A stretch of 64,000 bases of DNA, taken from contig CM073196.1 in NCBI GenBank assembly GCA_037042915.1, positions 1,426,001-1,490,000 on the forward strand. Reading direction: 5' to 3'. Under the pieces are notes generated by a model, which did not search any database, was not told where the DNA came from, and saw only the letters and a program-made list of their open reading frames with translations. The DNA comes from Auricularia sp. M13 (lineage: Eukaryota; Basidiomycota; Agaricomycetes; Auriculariales; Auriculariaceae). Positions 10,404 through 21,990 of this stretch are shown one piece after another (the first letter of the stretch is position 1; every line of letters starts with the position of its first letter). The position numbers were made by a program, and so were the translations under genes.

Positions 10404-13400
10404 ATGTCGTACCAACTGGCGGACTCGATAGTGCACTACTACGACACGTACCCGCAGCCAGTGACGGCACTGTCGTTCGACCCAGTCTCGGACACGCTCT
10501 GGGCGGGCACGCAGACAGGCCAGGTCGCCGCGTTCCACAGCTCGCGTCAGCGCTCCGTCTTCTTCCCGACCTGCAAGCGCGACCAGGGCGGGCCCGTCAA
10601 GCGCATACACGCGGCCGAGACCCATGTGCGCGCGCTGAGCACCGTCGCCGGCGCCGGGCTGGGCGCCTGGTCCAAGGGCGGCGTGCCCAAATGGCAGTGG
10701 AGGTGAGCCGCCGCCTGCAATTCCTCGTTATGCGAGAGTCTCAACGGACGCAACAGCCCCGCCGCGCACGTCCAGGTCGCGGACTTCTGCGCGGCGCCGG
10801 GGAGCGCGAGCACGCTGGTCGCCGCGACGTCGGCGCCCGAGTTCGTCATCGTTAACGCCGGCACGGGCCAGGCAGTGCGCGCCGTGCCCGCGCCCGCGCT
10901 GCTCACGTCTCTCGCGCCCTCGCACACGTCCGTCATCTCTGGCGGCGGCGACGGCCAGATCCGCGCGCACGACTTGCGCAACGGCAGCACCGTCGCGTCC
11001 GTGCGCTCGCACGTCGGCGGTGTCCAAGCCGTCGCCGCCGCCGGCTCGTACGCGTTCAGTATAGGCTGGGCGCTGCGCCAGGGTCGCCCGCACGCGGACC
11101 CGCTGGTCAAGGTTTACGACGTTCGCATGCTGAGAGCCCTGGTGCCCATCCCGTTCCCGACAGGCCCCGGCTTCATCAACCTGCACCCCAAGCGCCCGTC
11201 GACGCTCATTGTCACGTCTGCCACCGGCCTCGTGCACGTTGTCGACGTCAACAACCCCACGGCCAACACGGAGTTCATGCAGGTCGGGCTAGGGCTGCCT
11301 TATTTCGCGCTCTTGCTTACCAACAGCCGTGCAGCTGCCCGTTGAGACCTGTCTCACATCGACAGCCGTATCGCCCACAGGTGGATATCTCGCGTTCGGC
11401 GACATGGAGGGCACCATTCATATCGCAACGGCGTACGACACTGCAGCGGGAGAGGAGGTGCCGTTCAACGGCTTTGAGGGCGTGCCGTGGGAGTGGGCGC
11501 CTCCGCCCGAGCCTCTGCCCGACATCGAGTGGACCGACCGAACGTGCGTTTTGTCTGCCTCAACCAGTCTCTAATGTGAAACGCATGCCCTCATCAATAG
11601 CCCGCTGAACCTCATCGGCATGCCGTTCTATGACGAGCCTCTGTTCTCGTCCTGGACGCCTAGCTTTCTGCCAGCCAACGTGTCCTGGCCGCCTCCCCAG
11701 AAGATCCCGCCGCAGGTCTTGTCGAGTCTGCAGCTTCGGCATGGGCTCATGTCTGCTGCTGTGCCGCGCGAGCTGAAGGGAAAACGCAATGTTGTGGTTA
11801 CTGCGACCAAGGCTCGTACGGAAGGCCGTTTCCGGAGCGACAGAGGGCGGCGCAGTGATGCGGTAGGTCCCACCGCGTGCGCTCCCTTTATAGTCCTGAG
11901 CGATGGTAGATGCCTGATTCGCCGGCCGAACTGCTCGGTGCGAATGAGGTCCCGCGAGCGTACCATAAGGTCGAGATCGAGTACTCTAAGTTTGGCGTTG
12001 AGGATTTCGACTTCGGGTTCGTCACATCTTCTAACCTTGGGCGCTGCGCTCACGTCTATGCAGATTCTACAACAGGACCAACTACTCCGGCCTGGAGACG
12101 CACATCCAGGGCTGCTATACCAACGCCCTGCTGCAGGCCTTGCATTACACTCTGCCTATCCGACAAGTAGCCAAGTCGCACATCACGACGGAGTGTACGC
12201 GCGAGCACTGCACGTTATGCGAGTTTGGCTTCCTTGCGCGCATGCTCGAAGATGCCCGGGGCAAGAACTGCCACACATCGAACTTCTGCAACACGTTCAC
12301 GAGCATCCCGTCTGCCGCGGCGATGGGCATCGTCGACTTCGAGTACGACACGGCCAAGGGCGAACGCACGGATTATGTCGGCATGATTCAGCAATTCAAT
12401 CGCTTCCTCACGGAGCTCATGGCCGCCGAGGGCAACGCGTTCCCGCTAAACCCGCATATTGTCCCGCCGAAGGTCGTCGATGGTGTTGTGCAGCCGGCCA
12501 AATCGCCATTGACCCAGCTCATGGGTGTCGATGCGAAGAGTATCTTCGAGTGTTCCTCGTGCGGGGCTCGCCGCGAGAAGGACAGCGTGACGACCACTGT
12601 GGATCTGATGTATCCTCGCAAGGTGACTATCTTGTCGTATCTTGTATCGACCTTGCTGATGGGTTGTAGTGGGCTGGCGAGCACGACTTTGCATCTCTTC
12701 TGCGATTCTCGCTCCTCCGCGAGCGAGAGCACAAGGCAACCTGCACATCCTGCCATCAGCAAACAACCATGCGCTCCCTGCGCGCTGTCAAGTCGTTCGA
12801 CTTGCCGCCGCTGCTCGCGGTCAATGCGTGTGCGTATGACGCTTCGGACTCCTGGACCGACGTGCGCGGCGCGCCGCCGATTTTGACGAGCCACGTGTCC
12901 ATCCAGCTGGACGAGGACGAGCCGGCCGTTGAGTACGTGGTGCGCGCGCTCGTCGTGCAGGTCGCCAGCAAGGAGGAGATGGTGCGGCCGCATTTGGTCG
13001 CGCTCGTTAAGGTGCCCGACGCGGAGAAGAGGTCCGATTTGGCGAGCGCGTGGCATTTGTTCAATGACTTTGTGGTCAAGAATGTCCCCGAGGAGGAGGC
13101 GTTACGCTTCCCGGGCAAGTGGAAGGTATGTCTGCTCTCAGAGCTCTGCAGCGCGAGTCTGACTCTGGGGTAGATCCCGACTGTCATTTACTTGGAGCGC
13201 CTGGACATGCGCGACAAGCTGGACTTTTCGCAGTTGAAGACTTCCATCGACCCCGCCATTCTCAGCCGGGATATTTCCATATCGCTGTGAGTTATGTTCT
13301 TCATTGAGATTTCTTCGCTCTGAATGCTGTTTAGAAAGCGCGACCGGTCGCTCATTCGTCACGAGCCTCTCAGTGTTGACGAGCTCCCCACGCCTGGCTA

Positions 13401-14605
13401 TGTCATCGCTATCGATGCAGAGTTTGTACAGCTACAAGAGGTATTACTTGATTGCTTTTGTCGCTATTCCTTGCCTGACGCTTGCTCAGGCTGAGACCGA
13501 GGTTCGGTCGGACGGGACGAAAAAGACTCTTCGTCCACCGCGACGGTCACTCGCCCGGGTCTCGGTGCTGCGTGGCAGTGGTCCAAAGGAAGGCATCCCC
13601 TTTATTGATGATCATATCCACACAACTATCCCTGTCGTGAACTTTCTTACGGAGTTTTCTGGCATTCATCGTCAGTACCCCACTGATATTTATCTACTGA
13701 TTGTTAACATTCACAACAGAGGGTGATCTCGACCCGGCGACGTCCCGCTACACGCTGGTGCCCCGCAAGGTTGCATACAAGAAACTACGCTTGCTCGTGG
13801 ACTTGGGTTGCATGTTTGTAGGCCACGGTCTTATGAACGATTTCCGAACGATCAGTACGTGACTTGCGATATCCTATAGTCATTGATCACTAACGATGCC
13901 ATGAAGACATCCACGTTCCGCCTGAGCAAGTCATCGACACTTTCGATGTCTACTTCCTGCAACATCGACATCGCCGGCTAAACCTGCGCTTCTTGTCCTG
14001 GTTCGTACTCAAGCAGGACATTCAGACAGGAAACCACGACTCGATCGAGGATGCCCGTGCCGCACTTCTGCTGTACAAAAAATGGCACGCTTCTGCTGAA
14101 GGCGAATTCAGCAAGATTTTAGATGCCTTGTATCGGGAGGGCAAGGAGCATGTAGGTGCCTTTCTTAACTGCTTCCGCTGGTTTTAACCCGATGCTGCAG
14201 AATTATCGAGCACCGAGCGCCCAGCCAAGCCCTGTTCCAGCACCGTCCCAGGCAGCCATTGGCGCCAACCCCGCACATCGCGCACTCGGGCTTGCAGCCC
14301 GCGATCGCACACCGGAATCCCGCTCAACGCCCTTCGCGTTGCTTTCCCCGCTCTCCGCGGGGGCGTTCTCCCCACACCTTGGCGCGGCGGCCTTCACTGC
14401 TGCACCATACGCACACTCCCCCGTGGCGTTCGCGCCGCATGCGGCATACGCCCCGGGTTTCGACATCGTCCAGGTCCTCCGCCATGCGCGGGCAGGCTCG
14501 CAGCCCAGCCCGTTTCAGCAGCCGCAGGGCCTCGCGCAGGACCAGTGGCAGGAATACCTGTATCGCCAGCAAGAGGCCATGCGCCGCATGTCGGGTCCTA
14601 GCTAA
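10404..14605 (+). CDS. PAN2: PAN2, catalytic subunit of the PAN2-PAN3 deadenylase
   Basis: The multi-exon gene starts at ATG 10404 ([13 protein letters not shown]) and ends at the TAA before 14606. In order it shows a WD40-like N-terminal domain ([33 protein letters not shown]), a ubiquitin-hydrolase-like domain starting [19 protein letters not shown] with a Cys cluster ([23 protein letters not shown]), the segment [20 protein letters not shown], and a C-terminal DEDDh exonuclease: [11 protein letters not shown] (D and E), [13 protein letters not shown] (D) and [14 protein letters not shown] (H and D). All the exonuclease acids are present. A Pro/Ser-rich extension follows the nuclease. PAN2 shortens poly(A) tails in the first phase of deadenylation, recruited by PAN3. 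NOT4 lies 4.6 kb upstream on the same strand. Confidence 0.94.
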
Positions 14606-14832
14606 CGAAACGTCTTGCACATGAACTGTGCCTGGTCCCCTACAGTATTTGCTGTATCTTAGAGTTGTATCTTCCGCCGCGACTGCTCTCCATCTGCTTT
14701 CTTGTTTTGTTGCTCGATATATAGAATGCACACACAACATACAAAGATCCCGTCCGGACCGGTGGCATCCCCTGTGATTTGCTTCCTACTTAGTCGGAGA
14801 CGAAGTCGCGTCTTTGCCTGGTGCGATAATTC

Positions 14833-15969
14833 ATGACTTCGACAAAACTTGACAGTATTGTTCTCTTTGGCGATTCGGTCAGCTGCGCTACTGGATGATG
14901 CTCGTTGGAAGCTGATTCAATGAACGTGTGGTGTGCATAGATCACGCAGGGCGGATGGGAGCCTGGAGGTACGACCGCACCAAGTCGGCTGTATGCACTG
15001 CGATGGGCTGCTGATACTCTCCCCATCAGGCTTTGCCCAGAAGCTCGCATGTGAGTAGATTTGATTGAATTCTCGCATCTGCGGATAGAGCCTCACATGG
15101 ACTCGCGTCGTAGATGTGTATGCGCGCAGGCTGGACGTGATCAACCGTGGACTCAGCGGCTACAACTCGGAATGGGGACTCCCCGTCCTTGAACAGGTAT
15201 ATTCTATGATAACTTCCTCGTATACAGTCCATCTAAAAGGCATTGGGCCGGAAGATAGTAGCTAAGAAGAGCGAGCAGCCGCACGTCCCCAAGCTGCGCC
15301 TCCTCACGATCTGGTTCGGCGCAAACGACGCGTGCCTGGAGCAGTCGCCGCAACACGTCCCGCTCGACCGCTTCCGCGCGAATCTGACTCGCATGGTGAC
15401 GATGCTGCGCGACGAGAAGAGCGAGTGGCACCACCCGGACGCCAAAGTGCTCTTCATCGCGCCGCCGCCCGTCGACGAGGCCGCGCGCTCGGCCGATCTC
15501 GCGTCGCGCACCCCTCCGCTGGCGCCGGACCGTAAGTGGGAGACGACCAAGGCGTATGCGGAGGCGGTGAAGCAGGTCGGCACGGACCTCGGTGTGCCCG
15601 TCGTCGATGCGTGGACAGCCATCTGGGACGCCGCGGGCAACAAGGTCGAGAACCTCAAGATGTTCCTTCCAGACGGCCTGCATCTCAGTGCGCAGTCCTA
15701 CGCGGTAAGCACGAAGGAATGCGTGACTGGGACGAGCGGGTGCTGAAGCTGAAGTGTCACGGTTGCAGATCGTGTACGACCTCATCCTCGAAGCCATCTC
15801 GAAGAACTGGCCAGAGCTGCACTATAACAAGTTGCCGTTTGTTTTTGCACCGTACGTCACGTCTTCGTCAGTTTGAGGCGGCCAATCCTGACCTGGACAC
15901 AGATGGAGCGAGATTGACTGGGTGGACCCAATTCCAACGCTTCAGGCGGGCCACTTCTCCGTTCCTTAG
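14833..15969 (+). CDS. IAH1: IAH1-like GDSL/SGNH esterase (isoamyl acetate-hydrolysing type)
   Basis: Seven exons (14833-14877, 14941-14968, 15030-15050, 15114-15196, 15240-15704, 15769-15851, 15903-15969) join in frame to 263 residues. The protein starts MTSTKLDSIVLFGDSITQGG: the catalytic Ser sits in the GDS block close to the N-terminus. The SGNH blocks follow in order: NRGLSGYNS (block II Gly), WFGANDACL (block III Asn) and PDGLHLSAQSY (block V, Asp-x-x-His). It ends WSEIDWVDPIPTLQAGHF, close to the usual end of Iah1. No signal peptide is seen, so it is probably cytosolic. Family members hydrolyse acetate esters and other short-chain esters. A decayed tandem copy follows directly. Confidence 0.9.
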
Positions 15970-16299
15970 GCATGGATAGAACCAAATGTGTATTTCTTGT
16001 AGACTTACGAACAAGCAATCGACGAATGTGGGCGCCGAAGAGGGCGGTCTGGAGTTTTGAACATTCAGGGTTGTAACTTGTCGTGAATTCGCGCAGCGAC
16101 CGTGATACACCTTTGTTCGCCGCGTAACGCGGTCGGCACGCACCCGGTCGGCGCACAATGCATGCTCGACCCATTTTGGAAGCCGTGCATCAGGCCACAG
16201 GTCTGAGTCCTGCAGCGCGGCGGTGGGGCTCAGCGACCTAAACATAGGCAAACACGATGTACACACGCCAACTCTTTCTCGCCCAGAAACTCACATTGC

Positions 16300-17062
16300 C
16301 ATGTGGGTATGTACAGTTCCGGCTCTCACATCCTTGGATGAGTCGGCACTCCGGTCGTAATGGCGTACGCGTGCTGGTTGGATGTGATCAAACGAGGCCC
16401 GCCGGCTACATACAGTGTACACCACAGAATGGCCTGGAAGATATGTAGTAGCCAAAGAGATCGAGCAGCCATACATCCCAAGCTGCGCCTCACCATCTGA
16501 ACGACATGTGCCTGGAATAGTCGCCGCATCGCGTCCCGTTCGACCGTTTCCGTCCAAGCCAGACCCGCATGGTGCCGCGCTACGAGTGACACCGTCCGGA
16601 GGCCAAAGTACTTACTCTTATTGGCGCCGCCACCCGTCGACGAGGCCTCATGTCGTTCACGCCGCCGTTGCCCGCGGATCGCATATTCGAGACGACGAAG
16701 GCGTACGGTACTACACGAGCACCATAAAGCACATCAACGCCGGGCTCGGCGTGTCCGCGTCTACGCATGGACGGCCAGCTGGAACGCCGCGGGTGATGAC
16801 GTCGATAACCTCAAGACATTCCTCCCGGAAGGCCTGCCCCTCAGCGCAGAGTCCTACCTGGTGAGTCCAGAGGAGATATGCTAGAAGGTACGGCCGAAGC
16901 TGAAGTGTTGCAGATCGTGAACGAACTAACTCATCCTCAAAGTCAAATGGGACAACTGGCCAGAGCTAAGCCCGGCCAAGGTGGCGTTCGTGTTTCAGCG
17001 AACGTCGTGTCTTTGGCTGACCGAGGTGGACGTCGCAGATGGAGCGAGATCATTGCCTTGTG
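16300..17062 (+). pseudogene. Decayed tandem copy of the IAH1-like esterase
   Basis: This stretch matches the preceding gene in order but in broken frames. Recognisable pieces are AYACWLDVIKRG (cf. VYARRLDVINRG), VVAKEIEQPYIPS (cf. IVAKKSEQPHVPK), LAPPPVDEA, WTASWNAAGDDVDNLKTFLP followed by EGLPLSAESY (cf. DAAGNKVENLKMFLP, DGLHLSAQSY), and a last block WSEIIAL (cf. WSEIDWV). The first exons with the catalytic GDS block are not found. The block V His is replaced (GLPLS instead of GLHLS), the GAND block is lost, and several frameshifts and stops interrupt the frame. It is a non-functional duplicate; splice signals before the last blocks are still partly recognisable. Confidence 0.85.
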
Positions 17063-17516
17063 AGTCCTGTATCCGCATCATCCTGCCCTGTTCGGACTTA
17101 GCTGACTTCAGCTAAGTTAGTATCAGGCCTGGCAGGGGCCCATGTGCGCAATTCAACTCGGCTATTTATGGACATCTCGTCTGTCCGTTACTCATTACTG
17201 TACGCCGTACAACAGGATGTACACCGACATTTTTGTTAACTCACGCTCGTCAATCCAAGACTCGCTCTTTGGTCGCCCAGGATGATCCTCATCGGCGAAT
17301 GCGTAGTCACGATCATCGACAGTACCAACATGGCGGTGCCGTTTGCAAATCACCTGGCCGTCCCATAAGACCTCGACCAACTGCTCGTGACGGTCCACGC
17401 TTTTCTTTCTTCCTTCCCGCGACCCGCGTTCTCCTTGGCCTTTTCACTTTCTCTTTTCTTCGCTGCCGCTTTCGTCATTTGACCTTTTGAACCTTTCGAG
17501 CTTTTTGGTTGACATT
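17063..17516. other. Promoter region of the GxGYxYP-type gene
   Basis: Non-coding spacer ending in a long pyrimidine-rich tract (about 17400-17510) directly before the ATG, as is common in strongly expressed fungal genes. No other feature is visible. Confidence 0.5.
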
Positions 17517-19639
17517 ATGGTCGCATCGTCCAAGGCGCTCGCCATTCTGTCCGTTGCAGGACTCGCTGTTGCTGCTCTCAGTGGTTCGTCACGACTTTAA
17601 AACGGACGCCGTCGTTTGCTGACAATTTCTTTGCTGTGTTTATAGAAGGCCCGCGTCGCATCGGCGGCGTGCCGCGCAATGGGTCTATCGCGAGACGGCG
17701 CGCGCAGTGTACGCTGCTTGATTTTGTTTTGTGCGCGTTCAGTCCGCTGATGATCGGGAATAGTCGCCAAGCGCGCATGCAAGCCAACCACGACGCCCGC
17801 GCCAGAGCCCGAGCCCACGCCCACACCGACCGCCGCGCCTGAACCTGTACCTGACCCCACGACGCCCGCGCCTGAACCCACACCCGATCCGACAACACCC
17901 GCGCCCGAGCCCGAGCCCACACCGACTGAGCCGCCCGCGCCGCCGGAGCCGAGCATGCTGCCGGGTACATGGCAGTCGTTCCCCGCGCCGAAGGGAGCGG
18001 CGCTGCTCGTCGCGAAGCAGGCGAAGGACGTCGGGCCGCAGGTCGTGCAGCACACGCTGAGCGGAATTGTCACGCGCGCGTCGCTCGCAAACGACTCGAC
18101 GACGCCGCTGTGGATCGACTTTGGGAAGACGAGCGACGGCGTGTGGCGAGAGCGCTACGTCAAGCGGTATTCGCTCACCGAAGAGCAGGTCGGTGGCGAG
18201 GACGCAGACGTGTGGGCGCTCGTGAAGCGCTATGCGGACGCGGGCGTCGTAAAGGGCTATGTCGTGTATAACGAGGGCCCGGACGATGTGAGCTCAAACA
18301 TCGCGACGTCGCTCTGCGGCCCACTCTCTGCCATCGCCGTTCCGTCTACTCTTGAGGACGCCGCCAAAGGCGCGGGCCTGACCCAGCTTGCCGACGCGCG
18401 CACCATATCGTTTGGCGACCTCGCAAATCAGTACGGCGACAAGCTGAGCAAGACGACGCTTGGACTCCTGCGCAACGACATGAGCCACTGCCGCGACATG
18501 ATTGTCGCGCAGAACGCGGCCGTCGGCATCGACGGTGACGGCGGAGGCTACACGGACCTTCTGCAGCGTCTTGAGCCCGCGGCGACCGTCATCGGGTACG
18601 GCAAGTCTGAGGACGGCAGCGTCCACGCCGCCTCGCAGGTCGGCGCGGGCCTCGTCGCGAGCGACTGGATGACCAACTGGAACGTCATGTCGCTCGGCGC
18701 GCGCGACATCCCTGTCTCCCAGCTGCCCGACTATACCGAACTTGCGAAGCCCACTGTCACGGACGACGGCACCAGCTACTATGTTGCGTTTGTGATGACG
18801 GATGGCGATAACGTCCAGTGGGTACTTGGCGACTACGCATCCTCCAACACTTGGTACGGCGCGCCCGAGCGCGGCGAAATTCCGTTCACTTGGGGCTTGG
18901 TGCGTAGTTATCGTCTCCGAAAACCGCGCGCTGAACTTATATCTAGCCTATCTCTTCGATGGCCGAGACAATGCGTATGCCACCGCTTCTTCTCCAGATA
19001 TTTTACTAACTCTTCGCAGCTGACGCGCTGGGTTGGTTCGCCGAGGCCGCGAAGCCAAACGACAAATTCGTCAACTACGGCGACCCGTACCTTTACATTG
19101 ACTCCTTCTCGTCCGACGCGTCCGCCTTCACGAACATGGTCGCCAAGCACCAGCAATGGGCGCAGGCCATTGGCGTCAAGTCCGCCGTGATCTTCTGCGA
19201 GGACTGGCAGGCGCCCGCGTCGCAGACAGGCTTCGACATCATCGCGAAGGCGGACCCGGCGCTCGACGCGGCGTTCATGATCCAGTACTCCTCGTACGCC
19301 GCGGGCCGCGGCGCGCTGCGCTTCGGCACGCGCGACGACGGCTCGAAGATGCCCGTGCTCATGGCCAAGACGCACCTGTGGTCGCAACCTGACTCCGAGG
19401 AGGCCGGCGGGCCCGCGCACATCGCCGACCTGCTCAACAACTGGGCAAACGGCGCCGCCGGCGACATCAAGGACCGCGTCGCCTGGGTGCCCGTCAATGC
19501 GTGGAGCACGTTCGATATGGGCGACGGGCGCAAGGTCGGCGGGTACGCTGCCGCGCGCGAGACGGCCGGCAGACTCGGCGACAAGATCAAGCTTGTCACG
19601 CTCCCTGACCTCGCAGCCATGCTCAAGGGCGCAGCCTGA
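17517..19639 (+). CDS. Secreted GxGYxYP-type putative glycoside hydrolase with Pro/Thr-rich linker
   Basis: Five exons (17517-17583, 17646-17708, 17764-18899, 18947-18974, 19020-19639) join in frame to about 637 residues. A signal peptide opens the protein (MVASSKALAILSVAGLAVAA), followed by a short basic stretch and a linker of P-T-P-E-P repeats (about 17790-17950). The body starts at WQSFPAPKGAALLVAKQAKD and contains FVMTDGDNVQW, which I associate with the GxGYxYP family (Pfam PF14323), then SSMAETMPDALGWFAEAAK, NYGDPYLYIDSF, and a C-terminal half with VIFCEDWQAP and RVAWVPVNAWSTFDMG. The name-giving Gly-rich motif appears altered (YGDPYLY). The signal peptide and linker argue for secretion and perhaps attachment to wall or substrate. 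Activity of the family is not well established. Confidence 0.72.
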
Positions 19640-19854
19640 GGTTCTCTTTCGTAACGTGTAAATCTCCTCGCACTTCAAATATTATTTATTGTTGTATTCC
19701 CTTTGTCGGTGTCGCATAGTCAGATGCTAAAGGGCTCAATCTGGAGTGCGCAGGGGCGCGGTGACAGGCGGGGAGCATCGTCTTGAGTGTAGTATGGAGA
19801 ACATGCGAACCAAATGAATCAAAGTATGCGTGCATAGTACTTTATTTCGGATTA

Positions 19855-20000
19855 TCTGCTACCACCATGACCGCATTCTGACAGGCCAGCCAGTTCCCGT
19901 GATCGTAGGCATGGTTGGAACTAGCTGCGTAACTCTTATGGATTTATGAACGAGCAATTGGCTGGCGAGTGTGGGCATTGAGGGGACGTTCAGATGGGAT
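19855..20000 (+). pseudogene. Possible relic of the 3' end of an esterase-like gene
   Basis: Reading this stretch beside 15915-16045 (3' end and 3' UTR of the IAH1-like gene) shows the same order of short matches: a segment before the stop, then AGGCATGG, GAAC, a T-rich piece, TTATGAACGAGCAATTGG (cf. TTACGAACAAGCAATCGA) and GTGTGGGC. By eye similarity is roughly 65-70% with small gaps. It may be a third, much older duplicate of the esterase end, or a shared 3' regulatory sequence. Confidence 0.4.
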
Positions 20001-21922
20001 TTCGAGCCTTGAAGTCGATGGAAGACACTGAACAAACTCATAACGTCCCGGGTGAGTGAGCACGAGCATAAGATGCCGCGCGTGCCCCACCCCAGTCGAA
20101 ATGAATACGTCGCAGGAGTGCTCGGGCAGCAGTTGACAAATGCGCGTCCTCGTCCGGTCGTCAACGCGTCAACCTCGTCAAGCGAGCCAGTCGATGGCAT
20201 CACGCAGCCAGGCAGACCCTTCCGAACGCCTTCGCAGCAAGGCTCGGAGTGGGACGCGCGAAACTGCCGGTCGAGGGCAGGTTGGATGGGAGCGAACAGA
20301 ATTGGCGTGTACGAGTGTTTGGACAAACCGCCGCGATCGGCACCGCCGCTGGCCGCGCGCGCTCTGCGGCGAACCCGCTCACTCCCGGCGTGCACGATGC
20401 GTCCAGCCGGGCGGCGCGATGGCTCGAGGGCAAGGGTATTGTCCCCGCGAAGCTTGTACGTGCTCAGGAGGCCGCGTAAACACTCGCGTGCGCGAGAATA
20501 GAACGCGAAGCCCTGTCAGGGGCCGGGACGAGGTCCTGCTTGGGATGGCAAGGCGTTCGAGGCGCGCCGGTGCTGTATGCCTTCGCATTGCTGCTGTTAC
20601 TGTGTTGTTGTTGACGGGTTCATAATGGAAGGGCATGGTGACAGCGGTCCCGCGTTCGCTGCCTGACGACCATGGCGTCGGCGGATTTGCACATCGCAGA
20701 CAAAGCACGGTGTACGCCTAGGCGAAGGGTCTGCATTGTGTACTCGGGCTTCCTGTTTCAATCTGCTGTCAGCGCGACTCGCAGCTTGCTCGGCTGAAGC
20801 ACACACAATGCAGCGGCCTAGAGCCCAGTGGGAAGTTGATCACGTCTGCATACAGCCCCCTCGGTGTGTCATGCGCTCAGCTCTTGGGCAAGGAGTAAAG
20901 TGCGATATGGATTGCCGTAATGACGAGGCTGAGCACGAGGGAGAGGTGGCTCCTGGGCTGTGGTGGTCCGCAAAGATGCGTCACCGTCGCCGGGAAAATA
21001 CTTCCATTGCTGGGCCCGTGGTGTAGTCAAGGGCCCCTGCTGCTGTCTGCGCATACAAGGTGTTTTCATGAATGATATGCGGCCGTTTAGAAGATGAGTA
21101 CGAGATCGATCTAGTGGTTTTGGGTTGCACAAGGTCTGCATTACGGGTCGGATAAGGATACAGTCCAGGATTCTCCTTGTAGTCCATGCCTTGCCCTTCT
21201 TCGAGAATTATTGCTTGTAAACTACCCAGAGACCCGGCGATAAGGTCTACGAGGCTGCGCGTGGTTTCGGACACGTGTCTCAGTCGCGACGAGGGCAATG
21301 GGTGATTTTCGACGTGGTCTCTGGCCTCGCTAAGCGAGCGCCATGGGCGGCCTGGGTATCTCAGCTGCTAGGCGTGGTACGGGACGGGATTGGGGGCCAC
21401 GGGCGGTGCGCAGCGTGGTTATGGGGGACAATAGAAAGTTTTGTCCGGCATCACGTGTGGGACAGTTCGCGCGGGGGTCGGAGATTTAAGCAGTCGCCTC
21501 CTCTTGGACGCTCCCCTCCACCTTCCGCTCCGTATCCCGCATACCGCGCTGCGGGCCATCGTAGTAGGCGCACCGGGCGACGGCGAGCAGAGCATCAAGC
21601 GAATAGGCGCCGACTCGGCCGTATTAGTCAAGTCGTACACAACGCTACACGCGAGCAAATTCCCAGGTTGAATATCTGTCAGTTGAGCGCCTCTCGGCCG
21701 TTTGCTTCCTGGCCTTCGTCGTCCTCGTCGCGTCCCTCGTCCCGCTCACCCTCCCCTCCACAGGCACGGCCTCCTCCGCGCACGCTCTTTCCAGGTCCGT
21801 GCGCCCGCCGCCGCCGCTGCTGCCGCCGGCGCCGCCGCCCGTGTCGCGGTGATGGCTGATGGACCACCACAGAATAGCTACAGGCCGCCAGATCTACTCT
21901 GAGTCCACCCCTCTAGCAACCT
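20001..21922. other. Gene-poor spacer
   Basis: Several overlapping open frames exist on both strands but none has a recognisable domain, a consistent intron structure or plausible composition. I see no tRNA, rRNA or transposon ends. The right-hand part is the upstream region of CDC25. Confidence 0.45.
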
Positions 21923-21930
21923 CTATAAAC
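21923..21930 (+). promoter_or_regulatory. Putative TATA box of the CDC25 gene
   Basis: CTATAAAC lies 25 bp before the ATG at 21955 and 61 bp before the ATG at 21991. A transcription start about 30 bp downstream would favour the second ATG. Confidence 0.4.
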
Positions 21931-21990
21931 GGTGCGGATTTAAGAATAAGATTAATGTCGTGCTCAACCGCCGCCCGCGCCGCCGCCCAG

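Noticed and set aside
18908-19678. 256-residue minus-strand frame
   Set aside because: Antisense to the GxGYxYP-type gene; no domain.
20249-20479. Short frame with NPLTPGVHDASSRAARWLEG that looks like an oxidoreductase fragment
   Set aside because: I could not match it to a definite family or find flanking exons; too weak to report as a gene relic.
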